Source: OCS116 sp051531935
GTDB taxonomy: Bacteria; Pseudomonadota; Alphaproteobacteria; Rhizobiales; OSC116
Assembly (NCBI GenBank): GCA_051531935.1
Contig: JAOPTR010000005.1
Location: 1-64,000, forward strand
DNA length: 64,000 nucleotides
Direction: 5' to 3'
The notes under the pieces are model-generated. The model saw only the letters and a program-made list of their open reading frames with translations. It was not told the origin of the DNA and did no database searches. Positions 42,942-51,235 of the stretch are shown piece by piece. Both the position numbers and the translations under genes were made by a program. Each line of letters starts with the position of its first letter. Position 1 is the stretch's first letter.

Positions 42942-43802
42942 TTATGGTTTGCTTTTACCAAAATAGCTAAAGAAATCGCTATCAGGAGACAGAACCAATG
43001 AGGTATTGCTACCTGTTAGGCTTTTTTCATAAGCTTGCATAGAACGATAGAATTTGAAAAATTCTGGATCTTGGCCATACGCATCGGCAAAGATTTTGTT
43101 TTTCTCGGCATCGCCATCACCACGTAAGATATCGCCCTGTTGGTTAGCTTTCGCCACAATAACAGTTGCTTCTTTATCAGATTCAGCACGAATACGTTTT
43201 GCAAGTTGTGCACCACGGGCTCTATGTTCGGCAGCTTCCTGCTGACGTTCAGTTTGCATACGGCTAAACACACTAGCGCTGTTGGCTTCTGGCAAATCGG
43301 CACGACGAATTTTAACATCCACCACTTCAACACCAAAATCGGCAGCTTCTCTATTGGCTTGCTTAGCAATGTCTAGCATAAGCTCTGCACGTTTATCACG
43401 CACAACTGATACCAAGCTTTCGCTACCCATAACACGACGTACAGATGAGTTAAGCACTGTTGCTAAACGTTGGTTTGCATTGGCAATGCTGCCACCAGCA
43501 GATTGCACAAATTTAAGCGGGTCTGTAATACGATAGCGGGCAAACGCATCTACAACCAAACGTTTTTGGTTTGCAGTAATCACTTCTTGCTCTGGGCTAT
43601 CCAAAGAAAGAAGGCGTTTGTCGATATAACGTGTATCTTCATAGAATGGGATTTTAAAATAAAGCCCAGGTTCTGTGATCGCACGATCGAATTTACCTAC
43701 GCGGAAAATAAGCGCTTGCTCGGTTTGATGCACTGTAAATGCTGAAACATAGGCTGCAATAGCGACAATGGCCGCAACAATAAGACTAAGATTACGTATC
43801 AT
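42942..43802 (-). CDS. hflC: FtsH modulator HflC
   Basis: A 286-residue band-7/SPFH protein with one N-terminal membrane helix (about residues 5-22) and a periplasmic SPFH domain (QTEQALIFRVGKFDRAITEPG, VVDAFARYRITDPLKF, ADLPEANSASVFSRMQTERQ). With HflK it forms the cage around FtsH that tunes degradation of membrane proteins. Its ATG overlaps the hflK stop codon by one base, so the two subunits are translationally coupled. Confidence 0.96.
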   Translation of the reverse strand: MIRNLSLIVAAIVAIAAYVSAFTVHQTEQALIFRVGKFDRAITEPGLYFKIPFYEDTRYIDKRLLSLDSPEQEVITANQKRLVVDAFARYRITDPLKFVQSAGGSIANANQRLATVLNSSVRRVMGSESLVSVVRDKRAELMLDIAKQANREAADFGVEVVDVKIRRADLPEANSASVFSRMQTERQQEAAEHRARGAQLAKRIRAESDKEATVIVAKANQQGDILRGDGDAEKNKIFADAYGQDPEFFKFYRSMQAYEKSLTGSNTSLVLSPDSDFFSYFGKSKP

Positions 43803-44917
43803 TAATTTGCTCCTTTGTTTGATTTGTTTAATTCATTAATCGGCAAATAAGGCACAACACCACTTCCATTACTATCTAGGATAATTTTAGTTGTAGAGCC
43901 ATAAACCCGTTCTAGAGTTTCTAGATAAATACGATCACGCGTCACTTCTGGCGCTTTTACATATTCATTATAAACACTCAAGAAACGTGAGGCCTGACCA
44001 GCAGCTTCGGCCACAACTGATTGCTTATAAGCTTCTGCACGTTGCACGATTTGCTCGGCATTACCTTCGGCTTGAGGAATCACTTGGTTGCTATAAGCGT
44101 GCGCTTCGTTGACCATTCTTTCTTGGTCAATACGTGCGGCTTGCACATCGTTAAACGCATCAATAACCTCAGCAGGAGCTTCAACTTTTTGGAGTTGAAC
44201 TTGAGTAATCTCAATACCTGAATCGTAATTATCTAATGAAGATTGCATAAGAGCATGTACATCTTCTTCAGTTTTTTGACGGGCTTGCGTTAGAATTGGT
44301 TGCAAGTTAGAGCGACCTACGACTTCACGTATGGCACTTTCGGCAATCATTTTAACGGTATTAGCGGGCTGCTGCACATTAAACAGATAAGCTGCTGCGC
44401 CATCACTTTTAATACGCCAGAACACTGTGAAGTTAACATCTACGATGTTTTCATCGCCAGTTAACATGTGGCTTTCGATTTGACCTGTGCGGGTATTTGT
44501 ACCAATGCTTGTTTGACGCACTGTAAGCACGTTTGGTGTAAGCACAGTTTCAATTGGGTATGGCAAATGGTAATTAATACCTGGCAATGAAGTTGCCACA
44601 GCTTTACCAAAACGCAAAACCACGCCTTGCTCGGCAGGTTGTACAATATAGATACCAGTGGCAAGCCAACCAATAAACAATAAAGCGGCAACAATGGCCA
44701 TGCCTAAGGGGCCAAAACCGCCCGGCATTGCTTGTTTTAATTTTTGTTGGCTTTTGCGCAATAATTCATCTAGCTCTGGTGGCGTATTGTTATTACCACC
44801 TTTTGGTGGTTGCCCCCATGGCCCTTGATTTTTAGGGTCATTATTTTTAGAGCCTTTGGTATCAGATGATTTACCACCTTTGCCCCAAGGGTCTTTTCCG
44901 TCATTATCCCAAGACAT
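43802..44917 (-). CDS. hflK: FtsH modulator HflK
   Basis: A 371-residue SPFH protein. It has the Gly/Asn/Trp-rich disordered cytoplasmic N-terminus (about 1-70; DNDGKDPWGKGGK), a membrane helix (about 72-92) and a band-7 domain (QPAEQGVVLRFGKAVAT, FTVFWRIKSDGAAAYLFNV, RIDQERMVNEAHAYSNQV). It is the larger partner of HflC in the FtsH-associated cage. AAAGGA precedes the ATG. The gene starts divergently from mrp. Confidence 0.96.
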   Translation of the reverse strand: MSWDNDGKDPWGKGGKSSDTKGSKNNDPKNQGPWGQPPKGGNNNTPPELDELLRKSQQKLKQAMPGGFGPLGMAIVAALLFIGWLATGIYIVQPAEQGVVLRFGKAVATSLPGINYHLPYPIETVLTPNVLTVRQTSIGTNTRTGQIESHMLTGDENIVDVNFTVFWRIKSDGAAAYLFNVQQPANTVKMIAESAIREVVGRSNLQPILTQARQKTEEDVHALMQSSLDNYDSGIEITQVQLQKVEAPAEVIDAFNDVQAARIDQERMVNEAHAYSNQVIPQAEGNAEQIVQRAEAYKQSVVAEAAGQASRFLSVYNEYVKAPEVTRDRIYLETLERVYGSTTKIILDSNGSGVVPYLPINELNKSNKGAN

Positions 44918-45126
44918 TTAAAATCCTTTCACTTGAGTCGGATGACTCAATTTTACTCGCTTTTTCACAAACTTTATAAGCAAGGCACGGTATAAGAGCA
45001 AGCCTAATGCGAAAAATCACGAAAATATCACTAAATTGAGCGGTTTGTCCTCTTTTAAATAATCATCGCATGCTTTATATCAAGGTGTAACAAGAATAAT
45101 TATTTATCGTTAACGTGAGTTTTTAT

Positions 45127-46311
45127 ATGTCTGATACCCCATCCCCACTACCAAGCCGTGCCCAAATATTGGAAATTTTGCAAGGAATTCGCAATCCGTT
45201 TTCTCCAGATTTCGCTGAATCTATCGTTGACGCTGGGTTTATCACCGCGCCATTATCGCGCATGATAGACAACGAGGCGCAAATTGGGTTGATATTGGAC
45301 GTGAAAAACAATGCGGCCGAAGGCAGCAAAGCACTTGAAGCGGTGATTGTTAAAGCCCTTGCGGAAAACACAGGCATAACCAATATACAAGTGATGAATG
45401 GCGGCGCAACATTAGGCGGTGCTCCTCGCCCCGCTCCGCAAAAAACCATTGCTGAAGGTGATGCAAGGCATAATTTAATTAGCAACAATGCTGCAAAACC
45501 CGCAACAGGCGGAGGGCACAGGCCTTTGGGCAGCGCGGCAGTTGTGAATGACGCTTTGGCTAAGGTTAAAAATATTATTTTGGTGGCATCGGGCAAAGGC
45601 GGGGTTGGCAAATCGACCGTTTCGGCAAATTTGGCAATGGCATTGGCAGCTAGTGGTGCAAAAGTTGGTTTGTTGGATGCTGATATATATGGCCCAAGCC
45701 TGCCGACCATGTTTGGCCTTTATGAAAAACCACAGCTTAACGAGAATAAGCAAATGATGCCGCTTGAAAAATTTGGCATCAAGCTCATGTCTATTGGTTT
45801 TATTGCAGATACCAACAAAGCCATGATCTGGCGTGGCCCTATGATTCAGGGTGCATTATTACAAATGCTGAATGAATGCGCGTGGGGCGAGCTTGACCAT
45901 CTGGTAATTGATTTACCACCTGGCACGGGCGACATTCAGCTTACATTGGTGCAGAAATTTAAAATTGCAGGGGCAGTGATCGTATCCACACCACAAATTT
46001 TGGCACTTGATGATGTAAGGCGCGGTATACAAATGTTTGAACAAACTAAAATACCTATTTTGGGCATTGTTGAGAATATGGCCTATTTTGAGAGTGCTGA
46101 TGGCGTTAAAAACTATGTATTTGGCAAAGGTGGCGCGCGCATGATTGCCGAAAAAATTGGCGTTGATTTACTGGCTGAAATTCCACTACTACCCATAATC
46201 GGCCAACAATCTGATATGGGCGAGCCGATTGTCCATGCAGAACCAGAGGGTGTTGCAGCGGATTATTATAAACAACTTGCTGAAACTGTGGTCGCTAAGC
46301 TTACAAATTAA
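45127..46311 (+). CDS. Mrp/NBP35-family Fe-S cluster carrier ATPase
   Basis: 394 residues. An N-terminal MIP18/DUF59 domain (about 1-105) precedes a Walker-type ATPase: VASGKGGVGKSTVSANL (GKGGVGKS at 156-163), GLLDADIYGPSLP, and DLPPGTGDIQLTL. The CxxC pair of typical NBP35/ApbC is not seen in the expected position; the region before the closing strands reads VENMAYFESADG, whereas Fe-S carriers usually show ENMSxFxCPxC, so cluster binding may differ. It likely supplies Fe-S clusters to apo-enzymes. The start at 45127 is chosen over an upstream GTG. The 3' end overlaps folA by 4 bp. Confidence 0.9.
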   Translation: MSDTPSPLPSRAQILEILQGIRNPFSPDFAESIVDAGFITAPLSRMIDNEAQIGLILDVKNNAAEGSKALEAVIVKALAENTGITNIQVMNGGATLGGAPRPAPQKTIAEGDARHNLISNNAAKPATGGGHRPLGSAAVVNDALAKVKNIILVASGKGGVGKSTVSANLAMALAASGAKVGLLDADIYGPSLPTMFGLYEKPQLNENKQMMPLEKFGIKLMSIGFIADTNKAMIWRGPMIQGALLQMLNECAWGELDHLVIDLPPGTGDIQLTLVQKFKIAGAVIVSTPQILALDDVRRGIQMFEQTKIPILGIVENMAYFESADGVKNYVFGKGGARMIAEKIGVDLLAEIPLLPIIGQQSDMGEPIVHAEPEGVAADYYKQLAETVVAKLTN

Positions 46312-46811
46312 TGCCTATCTAGCGCCACAAAGACATAATCGCTTTCATCTTTGGCAGAGGCCGCTCTGACCTCACGGCTGGTTTCTGCCCATTGTGTGCG
46401 ATCGAACTCAGGGAAAAACGCATCGCCAGTTGGTTCAATATCAACCTCGGTTAGATACAGCCGATCGGCCTGCGGCAAAGCAAGTGTGTAAATCTGTGCG
46501 CCACCGACAATCATTATTTCATCTTGTTCATCGCGGATGGCGATTTTGGTGGCGAAGGTGATGGCTTCATCTAAAGACGCGACAACAATAACGGCCTCGC
46601 CTGCTTTATAATTCGCATTACGAGTGATAACGATGCTTGTGCGACCAGGCAATTTACCCATGCTTTCGAAGGTATTGCGCCCCATAATCATCGGCTTACC
46701 CATGGTTTTAGCTTTGAAATATTTTAAATCGCCACTGATATGCCACGGCATTTTATTGTTGAGGCCGATGACACCATTTTTGGCCACGGCAGCTATCATT
46801 GAGATTTTCAT
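46308..46811 (-). CDS. folA: Dihydrofolate reductase
   Basis: A 167-residue chromosomal DHFR. ISMIAAVAKNGVIGLNNKMPWHISGDL holds the substrate and NADPH sites (Trp and Asp in MPWHISGD), then MGRNTFESMGKLPGRTSIV and IMIVGGAQIYTLALP. It reduces dihydrofolate made by ThyA, whose gene lies 9 bp upstream. The stop region overlaps the mrp 3' end. Confidence 0.97.
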   Translation of the reverse strand: MKISMIAAVAKNGVIGLNNKMPWHISGDLKYFKAKTMGKPMIMGRNTFESMGKLPGRTSIVITRNANYKAGEAVIVVASLDEAITFATKIAIRDEQDEIMIVGGAQIYTLALPQADRLYLTEVDIEPTGDAFFPEFDRTQWAETSREVRAASAKDESDYVFVALDRH

Positions 46812-46820
46812 AATTTGCCC

Positions 46821-47615
46821 TTAAACTGCAATCGGTGCTTTGATACTTGGGTCGGCTTCATAGCCGACAAGGGTGAAATCTTCGAATTTAAAATCGAATA
46901 TGCTTTTTACATCTTGATTGATTTGCATGGTTGGCAATGCTTTTGGGGTGCGCGTAAGTTGCAATGCTGTTTGCTCGGAATGATTACTATATATATGTGC
47001 ATCGCCCAATGTGTGGACAAAATCGCCTAATTCTAGATTGCAAACCTGTGCGAGCATCATTGTGAATAACGCATAGGAGGCAATGTTAAAAGGCACGCCG
47101 AGGAAAATATCAGCACTACGTTGATAGAGCTGGCAGGATAATTTGCCATCTGCCACATAGAATTGAAACATTGTATGGCACGGTGGTAGCGCCATGCTAT
47201 CGACATCGGCAGGGTTCCATGCTGTGACGATATGCCTGCGGCTATCGGGGTTGTTTTTAAGGCTAGTAACAAGTTGTGAAATTTGGTCTATTGTGCCGCC
47301 ATTGCCATTTGGCCAATTGCGCCATTGATAACCGTATACGGGGCCTAGATCACCATTCTCATCTGCCCATTCATCCCATATCCGCACGCCATTATCTTTG
47401 AGATATTTGATATTTGTATCGCCTGCGATGAACCATAATAATTCATGGATGATTGATTTTAGGTGCAGCTTTTTGGTGGTGAGAACAGGGAAACCTTTTG
47501 ACAGATCATACCTAGATTGATGCCCAAACACACTTTTTGTGCCTGTGCCTGTGCGGTCGGTCTTAATGGCGCCAGTTTCGTTTACAAGTTTCAGCAGGTC
47601 TAAATAGGGCTGCAT
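46821..47615 (-). CDS. thyA: Thymidylate synthase
   Basis: A 264-residue ThyA-type enzyme that makes dTMP from dUMP with methylene-tetrahydrofolate. The catalytic Cys146 is in ALPPCHTMFQFYV. RTGTGTKSVFGHQ, WFIAGDTNIKYL and LYQRSADIFLGVPFNIA are present. GAGG lies before the ATG. It forms a thyA-folA operon, with folA following at 9 bp. Confidence 0.98.
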   Translation of the reverse strand: MQPYLDLLKLVNETGAIKTDRTGTGTKSVFGHQSRYDLSKGFPVLTTKKLHLKSIIHELLWFIAGDTNIKYLKDNGVRIWDEWADENGDLGPVYGYQWRNWPNGNGGTIDQISQLVTSLKNNPDSRRHIVTAWNPADVDSMALPPCHTMFQFYVADGKLSCQLYQRSADIFLGVPFNIASYALFTMMLAQVCNLELGDFVHTLGDAHIYSNHSEQTALQLTRTPKALPTMQINQDVKSIFDFKFEDFTLVGYEADPSIKAPIAV

Positions 47616-47705
47616 AATGACCTCGAATCGATGATAAATCTAAAATTATGTAGATTAATAACATCGCCTCTTTAAATTGTCACAATTATTTGCTATATTA
47701 CATTT

Positions 47706-48008
47706 GTCGGACTTGTTCCGACTATGGTGATAAACTGCCTGTACAATAAACCATTCGGACCCGGGGGCGGTACCCGGCGCCTCCACCATTTTTCATTTAT
47801 GGGGGCGAAATAGGATCGACGAGGGCGTAAAAACTTGTTTTTCACTCGGTGAAGCACCACCGATATCGGTCTACTATTATAATTGCAAATGACAATTATG
47901 CAGAAGAAGTACGTTTAGCTGCTTAATGCACGCTCGACCTTTTTCGAACTAACTCCGACCCTTCAACCGGTCGGCGGGGCTTTGGGCACCTGGCAACAGA
48001 ACGCCCTA
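47706..48008 (+). ncRNA. ssrA: tmRNA, circularly permuted two-piece type
   Basis: The acceptor piece comes first: it ends CGCCTCC-A-CCA at 47778-47788 after a T-arm CCGGG-GGCGGTA-CCCGG. A 12-nt spacer follows, and the coding piece then begins GGGGGCG (47801-47807), which pairs with CGCCTCC to make the tRNA-like acceptor stem. The tag frame runs 47885-47926 and encodes ANDNYAEEVRLAA plus the charged Ala, ending in TAA. GGGCACCTGGCAACAGAA near 47980 is conserved close to the end of the coding piece. The permuted order is typical of alphaproteobacteria. A GTCGGA/TCCGAC hairpin lies at the 5' end, and a weak promoter (TTGTCA-16-TACATT, 47677-47704) precedes it. The 3' boundary is approximate. Confidence 0.93.
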
Positions 48009-48037
48009 CCTTTTCTTTTTTTACAATATATGCAAAT

Positions 48038-48121
48038 TTCCAGAGTGTTGGCAGGAGTGCGGCTCAGTATTGGCGGTAGAAAGACAGTTAGCGCGCTTGT
48101 TGAGGCTCTGGAAGTTTCATC
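48038..48121 (+). repeat. Local repeat B, copy 1
   Basis: An 84-bp unit starting ttccagagtg and containing agacagttagcgcgcttg. It recurs in direct orientation at 48367-48450 with about 75-80 percent identity by eye. It flanks the assembly gap. Confidence 0.8.
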
Positions 48122-48147
48122 TTTTTCGTTCGGCTTCGCCTCTCTAG

Positions 48148-48164
48148 NNNNNNNNNNNNNNNNN
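48148..48164. other. Assembly gap (17 N)
   Basis: Seventeen undetermined bases interrupt the repetitive region between copies of repeat B. The true distance and content are unknown. Confidence 0.99.
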
Positions 48165-48342
48165 CGCCAATAAATTGGCTCAACCCTTTTCCCACACCAA
48201 CGCAAAATTCAAACTCTCGCATCCACACAACGTGCCAATCGGTGAGCGCGAAAGATGACGTTCGAAGCCACGGCCTGCTAACGCGCGGTGGCTAGCGTAG
48301 TGAGCGTGAGCGATTGGAGCGCACGCAAGTGCTAACAGGGAG
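48165..48342 (+). repeat. Dispersed intergenic repeat A, copy 2
   Basis: Second copy of the element at window position 2-213, in the same orientation. It is about 35 bp shorter because the stretch just before the terminal gtgctaacagggag is missing. It directly abuts the N gap. The heptamer TGCTAAC occurs at its end (48330-48336) and twice more downstream (48360-48366, 48492-48498). Confidence 0.85.
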
Positions 48343-48366
48343 TGGAACGACCGTATAAATGCTAAC

Positions 48367-48450
48367 TTCCAGAGTGTGGGCAGGAGCGAAACCCAGTATC
48401 AACGGCACAAAGACAGTTAGCGCGCTTGTTGAGGCTCTTGTTGAGTCATC
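48367..48450 (+). repeat. Local repeat B, copy 2
   Basis: Direct copy of 48038-48121, on the other side of the N gap and repeat A. The 124 bp that follow, up to the VOC gene, hold a TGCTAAC heptamer and no gene. Confidence 0.8.
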
Positions 48451-48574
48451 GTGGTTTTTGATGGTAGATAAAGCCGGAAGTTTACTTTAAATGCTAACTA
48501 TATTCAAAATAAAACATTCACTTATTTGAAAATTTAGTGTAGGCTTTAAGTCTTAGTAAGATGTAGTAACTGTT

Positions 48575-49219
48575 ATGAAAATTGATCATGTTTTTATTTG
48601 CGTTGAGTCGCCTATAAAGAATGCGAAAATCCTTGCCGATTTTGGTATTACTGAAGGCGAGCCTAACATACACACAGGCCAAGGCACTGCTAACCACCGC
48701 TTCTTTTTTGATAATGCTTATTTTCAACTGCTGCATGTAACCAGCGAAGAATTACTGCAATCCAAACCCACCAAGCCTTCTAGCTTGCTTGAGAGATTTC
48801 ATCGGGTTGACAATAGTATTTCTCCATTTGGAATTTGTTTATATCCTGGGCATAAAAAGTTGAACATTACTGATTATGAAACCATTGAATATCAGCCAAA
48901 ATTTATTCATCCACCTTTAAAGATGCATATATTTGAAACACCGCTTATTGAGCCAATGTATTACTTCCTTGATTACATTTCGGACTCAAGCAAAGAGACC
49001 CATACGACTTACCGCCATGAAATTGGATTTCAAAACATAACTGGTGTAAAAATACGTATGCCTGCATCAGGCTCCTCTATCAAACAAGCTTTAACGGAAA
49101 CCAAAACGGTTGAATTTATTGAGGCAAATGAGCATTTGCTAGAACTTGAATTTGATGATGGACTTCAAGGTAAAAATCATGATTTCCGACCTGAATTACC
49201 GCTTATTTTTAGATGGTAA
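48575..49219 (+). CDS. Glyoxalase-like (VOC) domain protein
   Basis: A 214-residue protein with the vicinal-oxygen-chelate pattern of the Glyoxalase_3 family: KIDHVFICVESPIKNAKILA at the start, TANHRFFFDNAYFQLLHVTS (metal-ligand His/Glu-type strands) and a second half with HEIGFQNITGVKIRMP. These metalloenzymes cover dioxygenases, lyases and resistance proteins; the reaction here is unknown. It is convergent with benE and its 3' end overlaps it by 24 bp. Confidence 0.8.
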   Translation: MKIDHVFICVESPIKNAKILADFGITEGEPNIHTGQGTANHRFFFDNAYFQLLHVTSEELLQSKPTKPSSLLERFHRVDNSISPFGICLYPGHKKLNITDYETIEYQPKFIHPPLKMHIFETPLIEPMYYFLDYISDSSKETHTTYRHEIGFQNITGVKIRMPASGSSIKQALTETKTVEFIEANEHLLELEFDDGLQGKNHDFRPELPLIFRW

Positions 49220-50365
49220 TTTGGTAGAAATCAAATGTGCCATCACACCAATTACCAGCCCCCAAAACGCAGCACCAATACCCGCGAAACTAACACCCGA
49301 TACTGTCACTAAAAAAGTGACAAGCGCGGCTTCTCTTTGTTTTACATCTGCCAAAGCACCGACCAACGCATTGCCAATGGTGCCTAGCAATGCCATGCCT
49401 GCAATGGCGATGACCAACGCTTTTGGTGCAATGAAAAACAAGCTCACCACAGTGGCGCCCATTAGCCCAACGCAGCAGTAAAACACACCTGCAACGATGG
49501 CAGCTTTATAGCGTGTTTGCTTGTTTTCATCGGCATCATCGCCCAAACAAATTGCTGCGGTAATGGCCGCTAAGTTAAATGTGTAGCCGCCAAAAGGGGC
49601 GAGCAGCAAAGTCATCAACCCTGTGACAGTAATACTGGCCGAAATTGGCGCCTTATAACCTGCCGCTTGAATGGTGGCCACACCCGGCATATTTTGAGAG
49701 GTCATAGTGACGATATATAGCGGAATCCCGACGCTGATGAGAGTTGATAAATTGAATGTAGGCATGATGAAAACTGGTTTTGCAAGTGCTAGCTCGATAG
49801 GCTCCGGTGCATAAAGCCCCAAAAAACCGCTCGCGATTGCGCCAACTAACAATACAAATGGAATGGTGTAACGGCCTAATAATATTTTGCCCAGTAAATA
49901 AGTAATGCCCATAACTGCCACCAAGCCAAGTTCCTGCTCTAGCGACTTAAATATGCCAATGCCGAACTGAAATAAAATACCCGCAAGCATGGCGTTGGCC
50001 AGTGAAATTGGCACAAGAACAGCTATTTTTTCGAACCAACCTGTAAGACCTGTTACAGTCAGCAATAGGCCGCAGAGTAAAAACGCGCCAATGGCTTCGC
50101 TCATCGGCACGCCAGACAGACTGACGGCCAACAAGGCGGCGCCAGGTGTAGACCATGCCGTTAAAATGGGAGTTTTGTAACGGATAGACAATATCAGCCC
50201 TGTTACACCCATGCCAATACCCAGAGCCAACATCCAACTGTTAATCTCGGCTTGTGTGGCACCAACGGCTTCGGCCGCTTGAAATACAATAGCCGCGCCT
50301 GCTGAATAACCAACCAAAACAGATATAAAACCTGAGGAAATGTGCGATAATTTAAAACCAAACAT
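49196..50365 (-). CDS. benE: BenE-family benzoate/H+ symporter-like permease
   Basis: A 389-residue transporter with about 11-12 helices. ISSGFISVLVGYSAGAAIVF at the N-terminus, TPGAALLAVSLSGVPMSEAI, TMTSQNMPGVATIQAAGYK and PFGGYTFNLAAITAAICLG are the BenE landmarks. The family includes benzoate:proton symporters, but many members transport other substrates. Its ATG follows the alaX stop codon by 2 bp, with its GGAGG ribosome-binding site inside alaX. The gene context (tRNA editing, XRE-cupin regulator) does not support benzoate degradation; no ben genes are nearby. Confidence 0.9.
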   Translation of the reverse strand: MFGFKLSHISSGFISVLVGYSAGAAIVFQAAEAVGATQAEINSWMLALGIGMGVTGLILSIRYKTPILTAWSTPGAALLAVSLSGVPMSEAIGAFLLCGLLLTVTGLTGWFEKIAVLVPISLANAMLAGILFQFGIGIFKSLEQELGLVAVMGITYLLGKILLGRYTIPFVLLVGAIASGFLGLYAPEPIELALAKPVFIMPTFNLSTLISVGIPLYIVTMTSQNMPGVATIQAAGYKAPISASITVTGLMTLLLAPFGGYTFNLAAITAAICLGDDADENKQTRYKAAIVAGVFYCCVGLMGATVVSLFFIAPKALVIAIAGMALLGTIGNALVGALADVKQREAALVTFLVTVSGVSFAGIGAAFWGLVIGVMAHLISTKLPSKNKR

Positions 50366-50367
50366 AT

Positions 50368-51087
50368 TTACGCCTCCACCAATTTCACATTGAGCCTACG
50401 AATGCCTTTGCCCTTACTTTTGATGGTGGCGATGTGCAGGTTTTTTATTTCACTGGTATTGCGCACATGAGTGCCACCGCATGGTTGATAATCAATCGGG
50501 TTATCAACCTCACCAATGCGCACAAACCTAACCACACCATTTTTTACTGGTGGCATGCCGCCAATTAAGTGGCGGTTTTCCATAAAGTTTTGAAACTCTG
50601 CTTCTGGCACTTTTTCGGTGCTAATATTTAAATTTTGAGATATTATATTTTGCAAAATTTCATCCGACGCAAGCTTGTCGATCGCTTCACCATCGGTAAA
50701 ATAATCCAAGTGACCCTTTAACGGAGCGACGCGCGCACCCACAATTGGGAAATCAAACATAGAGCAAATTAAATGCAAACAAGTGTGCATTTTCATCAGG
50801 TTAAATCGCCTTTGCCAATCCAACGACAATAAAACATTTTCAGAGACTGCTTCCGATGGCAAAGGTTTATCGAGCAGGTGCAATATTTGGATACCCTCAC
50901 CCCATATAGTGTCTATGATGTTATAGGTTTCATCATTAAAGCGAAGCGTGCCTGTATCGCCAAGTTGGCCGCCACCTAATGGGTAAAAAATAGTTTGATC
51001 GACCGCCACGCTATTTTCTGCAACTGCAACGATGTTGGCCTTGGCTGAGTTTAGGTAAGCATCTTGATTAAACAGTGAAATTGTCAT
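50368..51087 (-). CDS. alaX: AlaX-type alanyl-tRNA editing protein
   Basis: A 239-residue free-standing homologue of the AlaRS editing domain, which hydrolyses mischarged Ser- or Gly-tRNA-Ala. The zinc ligands are visible in MKMHTCLHLICSMFD (His-x-x-x-His) and PCGGTHVRN (Cys and His). The first 80 residues (FYPLGGGQLGDTGTLRF) form the small beta-barrel lobe of the AlaX-M type. It is the first gene of an alaX-benE unit, divergent from the XRE-cupin regulator across paired operator-like palindromes. Confidence 0.92.
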   Translation of the reverse strand: MTISLFNQDAYLNSAKANIVAVAENSVAVDQTIFYPLGGGQLGDTGTLRFNDETYNIIDTIWGEGIQILHLLDKPLPSEAVSENVLLSLDWQRRFNLMKMHTCLHLICSMFDFPIVGARVAPLKGHLDYFTDGEAIDKLASDEILQNIISQNLNISTEKVPEAEFQNFMENRHLIGGMPPVKNGVVRFVRIGEVDNPIDYQPCGGTHVRNTSEIKNLHIATIKSKGKGIRRLNVKLVEA

Positions 51088-51134
51088 AAATACCCTGATT
51101 GATTTGAACGGCTTGAATTAGAGTTTGAAAACTC

Positions 51135-51183
51135 GTATGCTATAACGCACAACAAGACCCTATCACCGTGCGTTATAGCGCAC
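51135..51183. promoter_or_regulatory. Paired inverted operator sites between alaX and XRE gene
   Basis: GTATGCTATAACGCAC (51135-51150) and GTGCGTTATAGCGCAC (51168-51183) are two copies, in inverted orientation, of a 16-bp pseudo-palindrome (GTGCG-n6-CGCAC type); they match at 14 of 16 positions and share a perfect 12-bp inverted repeat, 51139-51150 with 51168-51179. The spacing of 17 bp between them, about one and a half turns, fits dimer binding on a divergent promoter. The adjacent XRE protein is the obvious candidate to bind here. Confidence 0.65.
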
Positions 51184-51191
51184 AAGATATT

Positions 51192-51235
51192 TTTTGAGAT
51201 TTTAATGACCCAATTTTGAGATTTTAATGACCCAA
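51192..51235 (+). repeat. 22-bp tandem duplication with upstream mini-ORF
   Basis: The unit ttttgagattttaatgac-ccaa occurs twice head to tail (51192-51213 and 51214-51235). Each copy carries an ATG ACC CAA. In the first copy the ATG at 51205 runs into a TGA after four codons (MTQF, stop at 51217-51219). The second ATG at 51227 starts the XRE protein (MTQP...). Confidence 0.85.
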
